Shown piece by piece: positions 1 to 8,646 of a stretch of DNA of 43,781 nucleotides; the first letter of the stretch is position 1, and every line of letters starts with the position of its first letter. The stretch comes from an uncultured Bacillaceae bacterium. Lineage in GTDB: Bacteria > Bacillota > Bacilli > Bacillales > Alkalibacillaceae. The stretch is from positions 1 to 43,781 of the forward strand of contig CALGNY010000240.1 of NCBI GenBank assembly GCA_937958375.1. The letters are read 5' to 3'. The position numbers were made by a program, and so were the translations under genes. The notes under the pieces were generated by a model. That model was given only the letters and a program-made list of their open reading frames with translations, did no database searches and was not told where the DNA came from.

Positions 1-112
1 ATCGCAGATGTCGCCTTATGCCCTATGGGTAAAAGCGAAGTATATTTCCGTAGCGTGTGATGATGCACTATTATTCGATTTCTACTAAGTAAAAATAGTT
101 TCGTCCCAGCCT
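1..112 (+). repeat. Dispersed structured repeat, copy A (partial)
   Basis: This is the right-hand part of the ~279-bp element seen in full at 3756-4034; the left part lies outside the window. It matches copy B from about 3924 onward, including the TCGCAG arm, the CCCTATGGG motif, GTATATTTCC and the terminal GTCCCAGCCT. It ends 13 nt beyond the stop codon of the minus-strand gene at 126-515. No conventional terminator is seen there. Confidence 0.85.
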
Positions 113-125
113 CTTCTAATAATCA

Positions 126-515
126 TCAAATTTGTGTTGCTTCCTTTTCATTAGATTCCTTCTCACCAGAAAGTTTCCAAGCTGGAATCAAAGAATGAAA
201 GCGGAAAAAATAACTTGCAATGATATGGATAAACGTATAAATCATCAGGGTCACTAAATAAGTCAAAAACCACACCGACATCGTTTCTGCCAGGAATACG
301 TATAAAGCAACCATCCCGATCGGAAATGGCATGAGGACGATAAGCCAAATGGGTGCACCGAATTTTTCGGTTACCGCTCCAATGGTTACGACTAAAAAGC
401 CAATGACTAACGCCTGCCAAAAAAACATTCCGTCAGTAACCAGCTGGCTACCGAAATAATAGGAGAGGGAGGTTAGAAAAATAGCCATCCCATACCGAAT
501 GATATATCCCAACAC
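126..515 (-). CDS. Small integral membrane protein, unknown function
   Basis: This 129-residue protein has about four hydrophobic segments (roughly residues 5-24, 33-50, 55-75 and 80-103) and a short charged, hydrophilic C-terminal tail rich in Glu and Lys. I do not recognise the family. The start is a GTG with an AGGGGTG Shine-Dalgarno about 8 nt upstream. It begins 20 nt after the stop of the GGDEF protein gene, so it is probably the last gene of a folC-GGDEF-membrane protein unit. A copy of the dispersed element follows its stop codon. That it is a gene is fairly sure from start signal, spacing and composition; function is open. Confidence 0.7.
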   Translation of the reverse strand: MLGYIIRYGMAIFLTSLSYYFGSQLVTDGMFFWQALVIGFLVVTIGAVTEKFGAPIWLIVLMPFPIGMVALYVFLAETMSVWFLTYLVTLMIYTFIHIIASYFFRFHSLIPAWKLSGEKESNEKEATQI

Positions 516-535
516 CTGCTTAACACCCCTGCCTT

Positions 536-2248
536 CTAGCTGATGGATGCCACCTTATTCTTTCCGCTTCGTTTTGCCCCAACATACATCGCGCGATCCG
601 CTTGCCTGATGAGCTCATTTGGTGATTCACAATGATCTGGATAAGTTGCCACACCAATACTCGCCGTGATCGGAATTTTTAATGGTTGTCCATTTTCCAT
701 ATGTTTCATTAGGGTAAATGGCGTGGATGAAATCAACTCACGGATCTCCTCTGCTAATTCAATGATTTCAGTGTGGTTCATCCCCTTCACCAAAATCGTA
801 AATTCCTCTCCTCCATAACGAGCCACAATTCCTCGATCGCTGATAAAGTCTTCAAGACGACGAGCCAGTTCTACCAAAACTTCATTTCCTGCCTCATGTC
901 CATATGTATCATTGACCGACTTGAACGAATCAAGATCCAATATGATGACTGATAAATTTTCATCAATTTCTTTTGCTTGCAGATCTAACGCATATTGCTC
1001 GATATGATTTGTCAAATATCGGTAGTTATACAAGTTTGTCAGTTGGTCATGCAAGCTTTTCATTCTCTCTTGCTCATAATGTCTCGCATTCTCTATGGCA
1101 ATCGACAAGAAGTTGGTAAGAATCTCGACCAACATCAAATGATAGTCTTGATAAGCACGTGTCCGTCTATCCCCAATGACCAAAACGCCAACCACACGAT
1201 TGCTTCTGAAGATTGGAGCAGCCAACACACTTTGTACATCAGCCGGCAATTGATGCTGTGCAAAATCATCAATCTGTGACCTGGAATTAAATAAAAATGC
1301 CTGTTCAGCCTGATAGATCTTACCCGCTAAACCAGAACCGACCGAAATGACTTCTTCTGATCGGATTGTCTGTTGATCCTTTACGTGTCGAATCAATGTC
1401 ATCGTTTGACTTTGGTTAGAAACATCATAAATATAAATATGGCTGGCAGGGATCAATTGATAGACCCTTTCGACAAACGTATCCAATACACTTTTCACGT
1501 TTAGCGTTTTTGACAGTTCTTGCCCGATATCACTTGTTTGTTTCAAATATTTATTGATCCGTCTGCCGTTATAATACAGACTGATGGATATGGATAGTAA
1601 AATAAACGGAATCCCGACAAAATAGATCGCTGCAATTTTTAGGTCAATATACAATAAGTATAAAACGAGTCCCAATGGGAAAACGAGTAACGTCAGAAAC
1701 GCATCTGCGACGAATGTTTTTCCGATTTTCACATGACGGCTTTTGTCGCTCATCAATAAATTGACCGTGTACAACAGTAATTGGCTCACGATCAAACCGG
1801 TTACGATATACCCCATTAGTGCCGAACTTTGGGTGGCTGTGCCCAATGATAACACACCATGCTCACCACCGAGCCAATAATAAACAGCTGCGGAAGCAAT
1901 GGAGCTTGTCAACATCATCAAGGAATTCAGTGCGATTCGATATGTATCCTCTTTCGTGACCCTGACTCGATAAATGATGGCTAGCAACGAAAGCTGAGTC
2001 AGTATAATCTCTGCAAAGAGTCCAAAATAAAGAAAAGCGGCAAAACTGATCCCATTAGCAACAAAAATTGAAATGGTGCCAACTTGAATCGGGAAATAAG
2101 CGACTGCACACATGATGAGGGCAAATGAAATCAAATCAGCCCACTCACCTGAATAGGACGGCTCAAATAACTGATATACATAAAAAATAGTGGTTGGAAA
2201 AACGACCAACCAAACAAGCCAAATAGCGAGCTGTTTATTTTTTGACAT
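536..2248 (-). CDS. Membrane-anchored GAF-GGDEF diguanylate cyclase
   Basis: The 570-residue protein should make cyclic di-GMP from two GTP at the membrane. The first ~225 residues form several transmembrane segments, followed by a GAF sensor domain (about 245-385) and a GGDEF domain (about 400-570). The catalytic motif is GGEEF at about 479-483, in the context RYGGEEF, so the cyclase looks active. The RxxD product-inhibition site normally five residues before the motif reads SDRG, so feedback inhibition through that site is probably absent. The architecture resembles other Bacillus GAF-GGDEF cyclases, but I cannot assign a specific orthologue. The gene starts 17 nt after the folC stop, which suggests co-transcription, and a small membrane protein gene follows. 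Confidence 0.9.
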   Translation of the reverse strand: MSKNKQLAIWLVWLVVFPTTIFYVYQLFEPSYSGEWADLISFALIMCAVAYFPIQVGTISIFVANGISFAAFLYFGLFAEIILTQLSLLAIIYRVRVTKEDTYRIALNSLMMLTSSIASAAVYYWLGGEHGVLSLGTATQSSALMGYIVTGLIVSQLLLYTVNLLMSDKSRHVKIGKTFVADAFLTLLVFPLGLVLYLLYIDLKIAAIYFVGIPFILLSISISLYYNGRRINKYLKQTSDIGQELSKTLNVKSVLDTFVERVYQLIPASHIYIYDVSNQSQTMTLIRHVKDQQTIRSEEVISVGSGLAGKIYQAEQAFLFNSRSQIDDFAQHQLPADVQSVLAAPIFRSNRVVGVLVIGDRRTRAYQDYHLMLVEILTNFLSIAIENARHYEQERMKSLHDQLTNLYNYRYLTNHIEQYALDLQAKEIDENLSVIILDLDSFKSVNDTYGHEAGNEVLVELARRLEDFISDRGIVARYGGEEFTILVKGMNHTEIIELAEEIRELISSTPFTLMKHMENGQPLKIPITASIGVATYPDHCESPNELIRQADRAMYVGAKRSGKNKVASIS

Positions 2249-2265
2249 GAAGCTTTCCCTTCTCC

Positions 2266-3558
2266 CTATTTTTGATGGAGGATGTATGTCCTTACTTGTG
2301 AAACGAAATATAACGAACCAGTGATCAAAAGCACCTCATCAGGCTGGTTCTGTTCAAGAAATGTATCAATGGTTTTTTTCCAATTCTTCTGAATATTAAT
2401 TGATTGATTTTTGAATTTATCGCATAGTTCATTATACCTATAGCTATGCGAAAAGTCAAATGGTGTTAGTGTAATTTTTTGGAAATTTTCCAGCATGAAA
2501 GCAAGCATCTCTTCAAATGGTTTACCTTTTAAAACAGACATCAGCACCGTCACTTGTTTCGGTTCCCATTGTTCGTTTACAGAAGTGATCAATTCCTTAA
2601 TCGCTTCGGCATTATGGGCACCGTCAACGACAATCTGTGGTTCTTTGTATACGACTTCCAATCTTCCTGGCCATTTCGATTGAAGCAGCCCTTGTTTGAT
2701 TTCGGCTTTATCCAGTAAAAATCCTTCTTTCTTACTCAGTAAATATAAAGCAAACAATGCAAGGGTTGCATTTTTAACTTGATGTCTGCCCTTCATTTGA
2801 ATTTCCAGATGTTCAAACCGGTTTCCATCCATCGTAACGTGAAAACGTTCACCCCAACCCTTAGACGGGATCAGTTCATAGCTATAATCGATCCCAAGCC
2901 GGAAATAAGGTGCTTTCATCTCTTCCGCTTTTTTGCCAATCACCGGGGCAGCTTCTTTACCCTGTACATTCGAGGCAATCGGAATCTCTGTTTTGATGAT
3001 GCCTGCTTTTTCGAATGCAATCTCTTCGTATGTGTCTCCCAAAATATCTGTATGATCCATGCCAATGGAGGTAATCAACGACAGGATCGGATGGATCACA
3101 TTCGTAGAATCAAGTCTTCCCCCGAGCCCGACTTCAATCAATGCAAAATCAACTTCTTCATCATTGAAGTACATCAGTGACAAAACTGTAATGATCTCAA
3201 ACTCAGTAGGCGGACCAAGCGAGGTTTGACTAATGTCTTCGCAAATGGGTTTGAGAACGCCAATATATGAAGCCAATCGTTCCGAATCGATTGGTTCACC
3301 ATCCAATGAAATTCGCTCTTCAAACCGTTCGATATAAGGGGATGTAAATGTTCCGACCCGAAAGCCATGTGTGTTCAATAGATTTCTCAAGTAGGTAACA
3401 GTTGAGCCCTTACCATTTGTGCCTGCGACATGGACGAGCTTCACATGCTGTTCTGGGTTTCCGACTTGTTCAAGCAAGCGTTTCACCCGATCAAGACCAG
3501 GGCGAATCCCGAATTTCAGTTGTTGATGAATCCACTCGATTGCTTCTTGTCCGTTCAA
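2266..3558 (-). CDS. folC: Folylpolyglutamate synthase / dihydrofolate synthase
   Basis: FolC adds glutamates to folates and, in many bacteria, also makes dihydrofolate from dihydropteroate, using ATP, in the cytosol. The N-terminus carries the Mur-ligase-type P-loop HVAGTNGKGST, followed by the FTSPYI segment that contacts the substrate loop. The C-terminal region contains VVDGAHNAEA, also typical of the family. The open frame extends to a GTG at 3567, but that codon has no spaced Shine-Dalgarno. The TTG at 3558 has AAGGGTGAG at a good distance, so I prefer it (430 residues). The gene lies in the conserved valS-folC order, but a dispersed repeat separates it from valS, and an extended -10 is visible in its own leader. 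Confidence 0.93.
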   Translation of the reverse strand: MNGQEAIEWIHQQLKFGIRPGLDRVKRLLEQVGNPEQHVKLVHVAGTNGKGSTVTYLRNLLNTHGFRVGTFTSPYIERFEERISLDGEPIDSERLASYIGVLKPICEDISQTSLGPPTEFEIITVLSLMYFNDEEVDFALIEVGLGGRLDSTNVIHPILSLITSIGMDHTDILGDTYEEIAFEKAGIIKTEIPIASNVQGKEAAPVIGKKAEEMKAPYFRLGIDYSYELIPSKGWGERFHVTMDGNRFEHLEIQMKGRHQVKNATLALFALYLLSKKEGFLLDKAEIKQGLLQSKWPGRLEVVYKEPQIVVDGAHNAEAIKELITSVNEQWEPKQVTVLMSVLKGKPFEEMLAFMLENFQKITLTPFDFSHSYRYNELCDKFKNQSINIQKNWKKTIDTFLEQNQPDEVLLITGSLYFVSQVRTYILHQK

Positions 3559-3662
3559 CGCTCTCACCCTTTTGCAGTACGCTTGCCTTGTTCCTGGATC
3601 GGATTATTGGCCGGCCTGTGACTTCTACGCTTTGATACTTCTACAATCTTAATTATATATTG

Positions 3663-3671
3663 AGTATAGCA
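3663..3671 (-). promoter_or_regulatory. Possible extended -10 promoter of folC
   Basis: On the minus strand the sequence reads TGCTATACT, an extended -10 element about 105 nt upstream of the folC start. No good -35 is present at 16-18 nt. It would place folC and the cyclase under their own promoter downstream of the repeat that separates them from valS. Confidence 0.4.
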
Positions 3672-3755
3672 GACATGTCTTTTCAATGGCTCACTAATTT
3701 AATGATTTTTGAAAAATTTGAATCTCTTTTGTTTTTGGGTTCATAGAATAACAAA

Positions 3756-4034
3756 AGGCTGGGACATTACTAAGTTACTTCTTGGCAGAATCCGAACCAT
3801 GCACAATTCAGCGAAGGAAATATACGTAGACTCCTACGGGAAGAAGAGCATAGGTGAGACCCCGGAGTGCTTTAGCACGAGGAGGCTCACCAGCTCCCCG
3901 TTGTAAAGAAGACACTGCGATTTATCGCAGATGTCGCCTTATGCCCTATGGGTAAAAGCGGAGTATATTTCCGATGCGGTGGTGATGCACTATTGTTCGA
4001 TTTCTACTGAGTAAAAATAGATTCGTCCCAGCCT
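3756..4034 (+). repeat. Dispersed structured repeat, copy B (complete)
   Basis: This 279-nt element lies between valS and folC. Its ends are inverted repeats, AGGCTGGGAC (3756-3765) and GTCCCAGCCT (4025-4034). Inside, GGAAATATAC (3816-3825) is the exact complement of GTATATTTCC (3963-3972). That pair encloses three hairpins: CGTAG/CTACG (3825-3838), GGTGAG/CTCACC (3853-3891, with an inner GTGC-TTTA-GCAC), and CTGCGA-TTTA-TCGCAG (3915-3930). It ends 13 nt past the valS stop codon. It has no convincing reading frame. It could be a MITE-like element or a gene for a branched structured RNA. Confidence 0.9.
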
Positions 4035-4047
4035 CTGTTTGGCTGCG

Positions 4048-6699
4048 TTATTTTATTTTTTTCAGTTCTTGAATCCGTTCTTCAACCAGTTTGCGTTTCT
4101 CCAGATAATCCTTTTCCTTCTCTCTTTCCTGTTGGACGAGCTTTTCTGGTGCCTTATTGACGAAGTTTTCGTTGGAAAGTTTCTTTTGGACCAATTCAAC
4201 TTCACCATTCCATTTATCCAATTCTTTTTGTAAGCGACTCAGTTCCTCGTCTAAGTTGACAAGACCTGCAAGAGGAAAGAATATTTCTGCTCCGGTTACG
4301 ACTGCAGTCTTGGATTGCTCTGGTGCCTCAATTTCCGTAGCGATTACTAACTCTTCTGGATTACAAAAGCGCTCAAGATAGTTTCTGTTTTCTTCTAGCT
4401 CTGAAACAATCGCTTCCTCATTTGCTTGAATCAAGATTTTAATCTCTTTGGACATTGGTGTATTGACTTCAGACCGAACATTTCTGACCGCCCGGATAAT
4501 GGCAACCAGACGCTCCATTTTCTTCGCACTTTCTTGGTCTGTATGAGCTTCCTCGACCGTTGGCCATTGGGAAACCGTAATGGACTGACCTTCATGTGGG
4601 ATATGTTGCCAAATCTCTTCGGTGATAAATGGCATGAACGGATGAAGCAATTTCAAGATGCCATCCAATGTATGAACCAACACTGATTTGGTTGTGTTCT
4701 TTTGTTGTACATCATCGCCATACAACGGCAACTTTGCCATTTCTATATACCAATCACAGAAATCATCCCAAATGAAATTGTACAAATGACGACCCGCTTC
4801 ACCGAAGTCATATTTATCAATATTCTTCGTCACTTGTTCGATCGTTTCATTCAAACGAGTAAGAATCCATTTGTCAGCAACCGTTTTTTCACCTGACAGA
4901 TCCATGTCATCGTATGAAAACTCTTCTAAATTCATAATAACGAACCTTGATGCGTTCCAAATTTTATTGGCGAAGTTCCATGTCGACTCGACCTTTTCCC
5001 AATGGAAACGTAAGTCTTGTCCTGGTGACGATCCAGTCGATAAGAAATAACGTAATGAATCCGCGCCGTATTTTTCAATGACATCCATTGGGTCGACACC
5101 ATTCCCTAATGACTTACTCATTTTACGGCCTTCAGCATCACGGACTAACCCATGGATGAGAACGTCTTTAAACGGACGGCGATTCGTAAAATGCTTCGAT
5201 TGGAAAATCATCCGAGATACCCAGAAAAAGATGATGTCATAGCCGGTGACTAACGCATCCGTTGGGAAATAGCGCTGGTAATCTTTACTTGATTCATCTG
5301 GCCAGCCCATCGTTGAAAATGGCCATAAAGCTGATGAAAACCATGTATCCAATACATCTTCATCTTGTTCCCAATTCTCAACATCTTCAGGTGCTTCCCG
5401 GCCGACATAGAGCTCGCCTGTTTCTTTATGGTACCAAGCTGGGATTCTGTGACCCCACCACAATTGACGGGAAATACACCAATCACGAATATTTTCCATC
5501 CAATGTAAGTAAGTTTGTTCAAATCGGTTCGGAACAAAATTCACTTTGTCTTCGGTTTCTTGCAATTGAATAGCCTCTTCTGCCAGAGGGCCCATTTTCA
5601 CAAACCATTGGGTAGATAAATACGGTTCGACGACTGCCCCGCTTCGCTCTGAGTGACCGACAGAGTGGGTATGATCCTCTATTTTGAAAAGAACCCCATT
5701 TTCCTGTAAATCCTTCACGATTTGCTTCCGGCATTCAAAACGATCTAATCCTTGATAAGGTCCAGCATTTTCATTCATTTGACCGCCTTCATCCATGATC
5801 AACACCCGCTCGAGATTGTGGCGTTCGCCGATTTCGAAGTCATTCGGATCATGAGCAGGCGTGATTTTAACCGCACCGGAACCAAATTCCATATCGACAT
5901 AATCATCCGCTACGATTTCGATTTCCCTACCTACAATCGGCAAAACAACTTTTTTTCCGACCAAATGTTGATAGCGCTCATCATCTGGATGGACAGCAAC
6001 CGCTGTATCCCCAAGCATCGTTTCAGGTCGTGTGGTCGCAATCTCAATATGTCCCTCGCCATCCTTCAACGGGTATTTCATATGGTAGAAAGCCCCTTGG
6101 ACCTCTTTGTAGATGACTTCGATATCAGAAAGAGCCGTTTGTGTACTCGGGTCCCAGTTGATGATGTACTGGCCACGGTAGATTAATCCTTGTTCGTACA
6201 AGCTGACGAAAACTTCTTTGACTGCATTGGACAAGCCTTCATCTAGCGTAAAGCGTTCTTTCGAATAATCGAGTCCCAATCCGAGTTTTTCCCATTGTTG
6301 ACGAATGAAGCTCGCATATTCTTCTTTCCAATCCCACGATTGCTCCAAAAACTTCTCACGGCCAAGGTCATAACGACTTTTTCCCTCTTCTTTCAGCTTT
6401 GCCTCTACTTTTGCTTGTGTGGCGATTCCGGCATGGTCCATTCCTGGAAGCCAAAGGACATCATACCCTTGCATTCGTTTATATCGTGTTAGGATGTCTT
6501 GGAGTGTCGTGTCCCAAGCATGGCCCAAATGAAGACGGCCGGTTACGTTTGGCGGTGGAATGACAATCGTGTATGGTTCTTTTTCAGCATTCTCTTCTGC
6601 CTCAAAAAACTTTCCTTCCAACCAAAATTGATAACGTCCTTTTTCCACTTCTTCCGGATGATATTTCGGTGCCATGGAAACCTTTTTTTCTTCACCCAT
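4048..6699 (-). CDS. valS: Valyl-tRNA synthetase
   Basis: ValS charges tRNA-Val with valine in the cytosol and edits mis-charged threonine. The 883-residue length is normal. The class I signature PPPNVTGRLHLGH is at about 48-60 (HLGH is the HIGH box), and GRKMSKSLGNGVDP carries the KMSKS loop. The last ~65 residues are a Lys/Glu-rich coiled coil, the tRNA-binding arm found in bacterial ValRS. The start ATG has AAGGAGG about 8 nt upstream. The gene is preceded by a Val T-box leader with a terminator, so its expression should rise when uncharged tRNA-Val accumulates. It is followed by a dispersed repeat rather than a plain terminator. Confidence 0.98.
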   Translation of the reverse strand: MGEEKKVSMAPKYHPEEVEKGRYQFWLEGKFFEAEENAEKEPYTIVIPPPNVTGRLHLGHAWDTTLQDILTRYKRMQGYDVLWLPGMDHAGIATQAKVEAKLKEEGKSRYDLGREKFLEQSWDWKEEYASFIRQQWEKLGLGLDYSKERFTLDEGLSNAVKEVFVSLYEQGLIYRGQYIINWDPSTQTALSDIEVIYKEVQGAFYHMKYPLKDGEGHIEIATTRPETMLGDTAVAVHPDDERYQHLVGKKVVLPIVGREIEIVADDYVDMEFGSGAVKITPAHDPNDFEIGERHNLERVLIMDEGGQMNENAGPYQGLDRFECRKQIVKDLQENGVLFKIEDHTHSVGHSERSGAVVEPYLSTQWFVKMGPLAEEAIQLQETEDKVNFVPNRFEQTYLHWMENIRDWCISRQLWWGHRIPAWYHKETGELYVGREAPEDVENWEQDEDVLDTWFSSALWPFSTMGWPDESSKDYQRYFPTDALVTGYDIIFFWVSRMIFQSKHFTNRRPFKDVLIHGLVRDAEGRKMSKSLGNGVDPMDVIEKYGADSLRYFLSTGSSPGQDLRFHWEKVESTWNFANKIWNASRFVIMNLEEFSYDDMDLSGEKTVADKWILTRLNETIEQVTKNIDKYDFGEAGRHLYNFIWDDFCDWYIEMAKLPLYGDDVQQKNTTKSVLVHTLDGILKLLHPFMPFITEEIWQHIPHEGQSITVSQWPTVEEAHTDQESAKKMERLVAIIRAVRNVRSEVNTPMSKEIKILIQANEEAIVSELEENRNYLERFCNPEELVIATEIEAPEQSKTAVVTGAEIFFPLAGLVNLDEELSRLQKELDKWNGEVELVQKKLSNENFVNKAPEKLVQQEREKEKDYLEKRKLVEERIQELKKIK

Positions 6700-6726
6700 T
6701 CTACTTCCTCCTTTTTCACATCAAAT

Positions 6727-6985
6727 AAAAAAATCTTTTCATCCTAATGAAAGGACGAAAAGATTTATTATTCGCGGTACCACCTTTGTTCACAGCAACG
6801 TTCGCTGTACACCTCAATGCGTTAACGGACTTCTCCGTCTTCTTCTACTAAACGTTCAAAGAAGCTGCCATTTCAGAGCGACCTTCCACGTTTTCAATCG
6901 GGGAAACTTTCAGCAATTGTCTCCCTCTCTGGGCGATTTACGACCTGTACTCTTCTCCTACGGCATTTACAAAATATTCATTTAC
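6727..6985 (-). promoter_or_regulatory. T-box riboswitch leader of valS (Val, specifier GUC)
   Basis: Read on the minus strand, the leader holds the T-box landmarks in order: AGTA of the specifier-loop side, the CAGAGAGGGA distal loop, a GCTGAAA element, then the T-box GGTGGTACCGCG at 6773-6784. It ends in a terminator hairpin at 6730-6766 followed by T residues. The specifier triplet is GTC at 6880-6882. It is followed by a G and then CTCT, which can pair with AGAG on the 5' side, exactly where a specifier should be. GUC is a valine codon, matching valS. Confidence 0.93.
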
Positions 6986-6989
6986 CATT

Positions 6990-7018
6990 ATTGTATACAA
7001 CTATTTTTCATAAATCAA
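6990..7018 (-). promoter_or_regulatory. Promoter of the valS T-box transcript
   Basis: A sigma-A-type pair is seen on the minus strand: TTGATT (7013-7018) and TACAAT (6990-6995), 17 nt apart. Transcription would start near 6983, just before the T-box stem I sequence. Confidence 0.6.
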
Positions 7019-7029
7019 TCATTTGTTAC

Positions 7030-7057
7030 ACAGCTTTACCGGATTTTTCATAGTCTA
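7030..7057 (+). promoter_or_regulatory. Sigma-K-like promoter before a small gene
   Basis: The plus strand has AC (7030-7031), 17 nt, then CATAGTCTA (7049-7057), which fits the mother-cell sigma-K form AC-N16/17-CATAnnnTA. The start point would fall near 7062-7064, leaving only a ~15-nt leader that still contains the Shine-Dalgarno AAGGAGG. The same spacing occurs in front of gerE and yjcZ in this window. Confidence 0.5.
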
Positions 7058-7078
7058 TACAAAAAGGAGGAATTTCGT

Positions 7079-7267
7079 GTGGGTAAATATCATCGTTACC
7101 GTTTTCCGCACCCTTTTCGGCGTGTCATTGTCGTCGTCGAATATTCGGTTGTTCCCATTCTCTGTTATCAGATTTTACGGACGCTATTTTTGCCTACGAC
7201 ATTGGATATGTTTTTATGCATTCTGTTTATCGGCATGTTCGTCATGTTCCAGTCGAAATGGATCTAA
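7079..7267 (+). CDS. Predicted 62-residue membrane protein, possibly sporulation-linked
   Basis: This short plus-strand gene is convergent with spoVID and ends three bases before its stop codon. The start is a GTG eight bases after a strong AAAGGAGG. The longer frame upstream (from 6674) is an artefact running through the valS leader. The product has a basic N-terminus (MGKYHRYRFPHPFRR) and two hydrophobic stretches (about residues 16-30 and 41-57). I do not recognise a family. A sigma-K-like promoter sits directly upstream, suggesting late mother-cell expression. A GTG two bases earlier (7077) is in another frame that gives a Ser/Cys-rich product and is less likely. Confidence 0.55.
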   Translation: MGKYHRYRFPHPFRRVIVVVEYSVVPILCYQILRTLFLPTTLDMFLCILFIGMFVMFQSKWI

Positions 7268-7270
7268 TTC

Positions 7271-8428
7271 CTACTTTTTTTCTCGGTGAGGTACGTAAAT
7301 GACATCTCCTTCTTCGAGGGTTCGTGAGTCTTCCAGTCCGTTCAATCGTTCCAATCTCGACGATGGGATTTTATATTTTTCGGCAATCGTCTCTAGCGAC
7401 TCATTTTCTTGGACGAATCGAATTTTGACTTGTGAAGAACCTGACTCTTCTTCACGGAAAAACTTGGACAAATAGCTTAATCCTTTTGATTTCTTTTTCG
7501 CCTTCAGTTCATCGGTTACCTCGTCGACTAGTTCCTCATCCGTCAGTTTTTCTTCAACATCCGATATTTTTTCATCTTTCTTATGATCGACAACATCCTT
7601 TTTGTGTTCATCATGATCTTTCGTATAATCGTCATCATCATACTCATGGTGTTCTACCATTTCGTCCTTTGGCTCAGTAGCCTTAGCCGCTTCTTCCTTT
7701 TTCATTTCTTTTTTATTGAAAAATTCATGAAGACTTTGAGATTTGCTTTTTTTGAAAAATTCACGGTCTTTTTCTTCTTCGGTTTGATGTTCTTCCTCTG
7801 TTTGCGATTCTTCCTCCGTTTGTTTTCGTTGAACATCAAGGACGGACGCTTCGACTTGTTGTTCAGTTGGTTGGTACGTAGATTCGGTTGTATGGGTCTC
7901 ATGGTCCGTTGAGTGGCTTGTCGGTTGCTGTTCATGGAAGGTCGGAAACTCTTTTAATTCAAAATCCGATGGCTCCGTCTGATCTGGAAATGGAGCTGAA
8001 CTCTCCTCTTCAATGAGTCCCTCGATTCGAATATTGGATTGGATATTTAATGATTGTGGTTCAGGTAGTTCATAATCAAAGTGGTCCACTTTCACTTCGA
8101 CTCGATCATCTGTCCGTACGCGTTCTGCAGGAATCGTGATATCCACTGGAATTGGATATTGGAATGTCATGAAACCATTGTCCAATGCCCTCACTTGCTG
8201 AACGACATTTTCCTCTGCTTCATCCACGATGTAAAGCGGTTCTTTTTTAGGAATCGTTTGATAGTCCCCTGAGACATTCAACACACCTCTCAGTTGGATA
8301 TAGTTGGACTCCTGGATAATCTCAACTTCAGGATCGATTGAAATACTATAGAGGTCGTCAATTTCTTCTCCCTGCCGAAAACTGATCTTCTCAAAAATCT
8401 TAAATGTGTATGGTTCTTGATAATTCAT
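7271..8428 (-). CDS. spoVID: Stage VI sporulation protein D (coat morphogenesis)
   Basis: SpoVID sits on the forespore surface and guides encasement of the spore by coat proteins, working with SpoIVA and SafA. The 385-residue protein has the conserved N-terminal domain (about 1-150). A long acidic and charged low-complexity linker (about 150-335, rich in Glu, Gln, Thr and Asp-His-Lys runs) follows. The C-terminus is a LysM domain (about 338-382, FVQENESLETIAEKYKIP). I chose the ATG at 8428 because GGGGAGG is spaced properly from it; an ATG three codons earlier abuts the Shine-Dalgarno. In B. subtilis ysxE lies between hemL and spoVID; it is absent here. Confidence 0.93.
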   Translation of the reverse strand: MNYQEPYTFKIFEKISFRQGEEIDDLYSISIDPEVEIIQESNYIQLRGVLNVSGDYQTIPKKEPLYIVDEAEENVVQQVRALDNGFMTFQYPIPVDITIPAERVRTDDRVEVKVDHFDYELPEPQSLNIQSNIRIEGLIEEESSAPFPDQTEPSDFELKEFPTFHEQQPTSHSTDHETHTTESTYQPTEQQVEASVLDVQRKQTEEESQTEEEHQTEEEKDREFFKKSKSQSLHEFFNKKEMKKEEAAKATEPKDEMVEHHEYDDDDYTKDHDEHKKDVVDHKKDEKISDVEEKLTDEELVDEVTDELKAKKKSKGLSYLSKFFREEESGSSQVKIRFVQENESLETIAEKYKIPSSRLERLNGLEDSRTLEEGDVIYVPHREKK

Positions 8429-8580
8429 CTTAAGCATCCTCCCCGAATCCGTTTTCTGTGTCTCTGTTGTAAGACATCAAAATGAACAGAGCCTTTTTCT
8501 AATCTATATGACCTGTTCTTGGAAAACATGAGAACAAACTTAAAGACGGATGGACCAACGGGAAGGTTCGAAAACAAAAA

Positions 8581-8605
8581 AACCCGACAACGATACGTCC
8601 GGTTT
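8581..8605 (-). terminator. Terminator after the hemCDBL operon
   Basis: On the minus strand AACCGGAC and GTCGGGTT form a hairpin with one mismatch, followed by a run of T. It lies about 40 nt after the hemL stop. Confidence 0.75.
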
Positions 8606-8646
8606 ACTAGACGCATCGTGATCGGATTTGTTGTCATTTAAAGCAA

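Noticed and set aside
5752..6186. 144-codon plus-strand frame inside valS
   Set aside because: Antisense shadow of a well-conserved gene, without a start signal.
6674..7078. Upstream extension of the small plus-strand gene (197-codon frame)
   Set aside because: It runs antisense through the valS start and T-box leader; the Shine-Dalgarno and promoter fit only the GTG at 7079.
7583..7912. 109-codon plus-strand frame inside spoVID
   Set aside because: Phe-rich shadow of the Glu/Lys-rich SpoVID linker.
8438..8560. Sigma-E promoter for spoVID
   Set aside because: A GTCATATA resembling a sigma-E -35 is present near 8511, but no -10 occurs at the right distance, so I do not call it.
8425..8637. 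70-codon minus-strand frame between hemL and spoVID
   Set aside because: It crosses the hemL terminator and the spoVID start region, with no Shine-Dalgarno; the gap probably holds only the terminator and the spoVID promoter.
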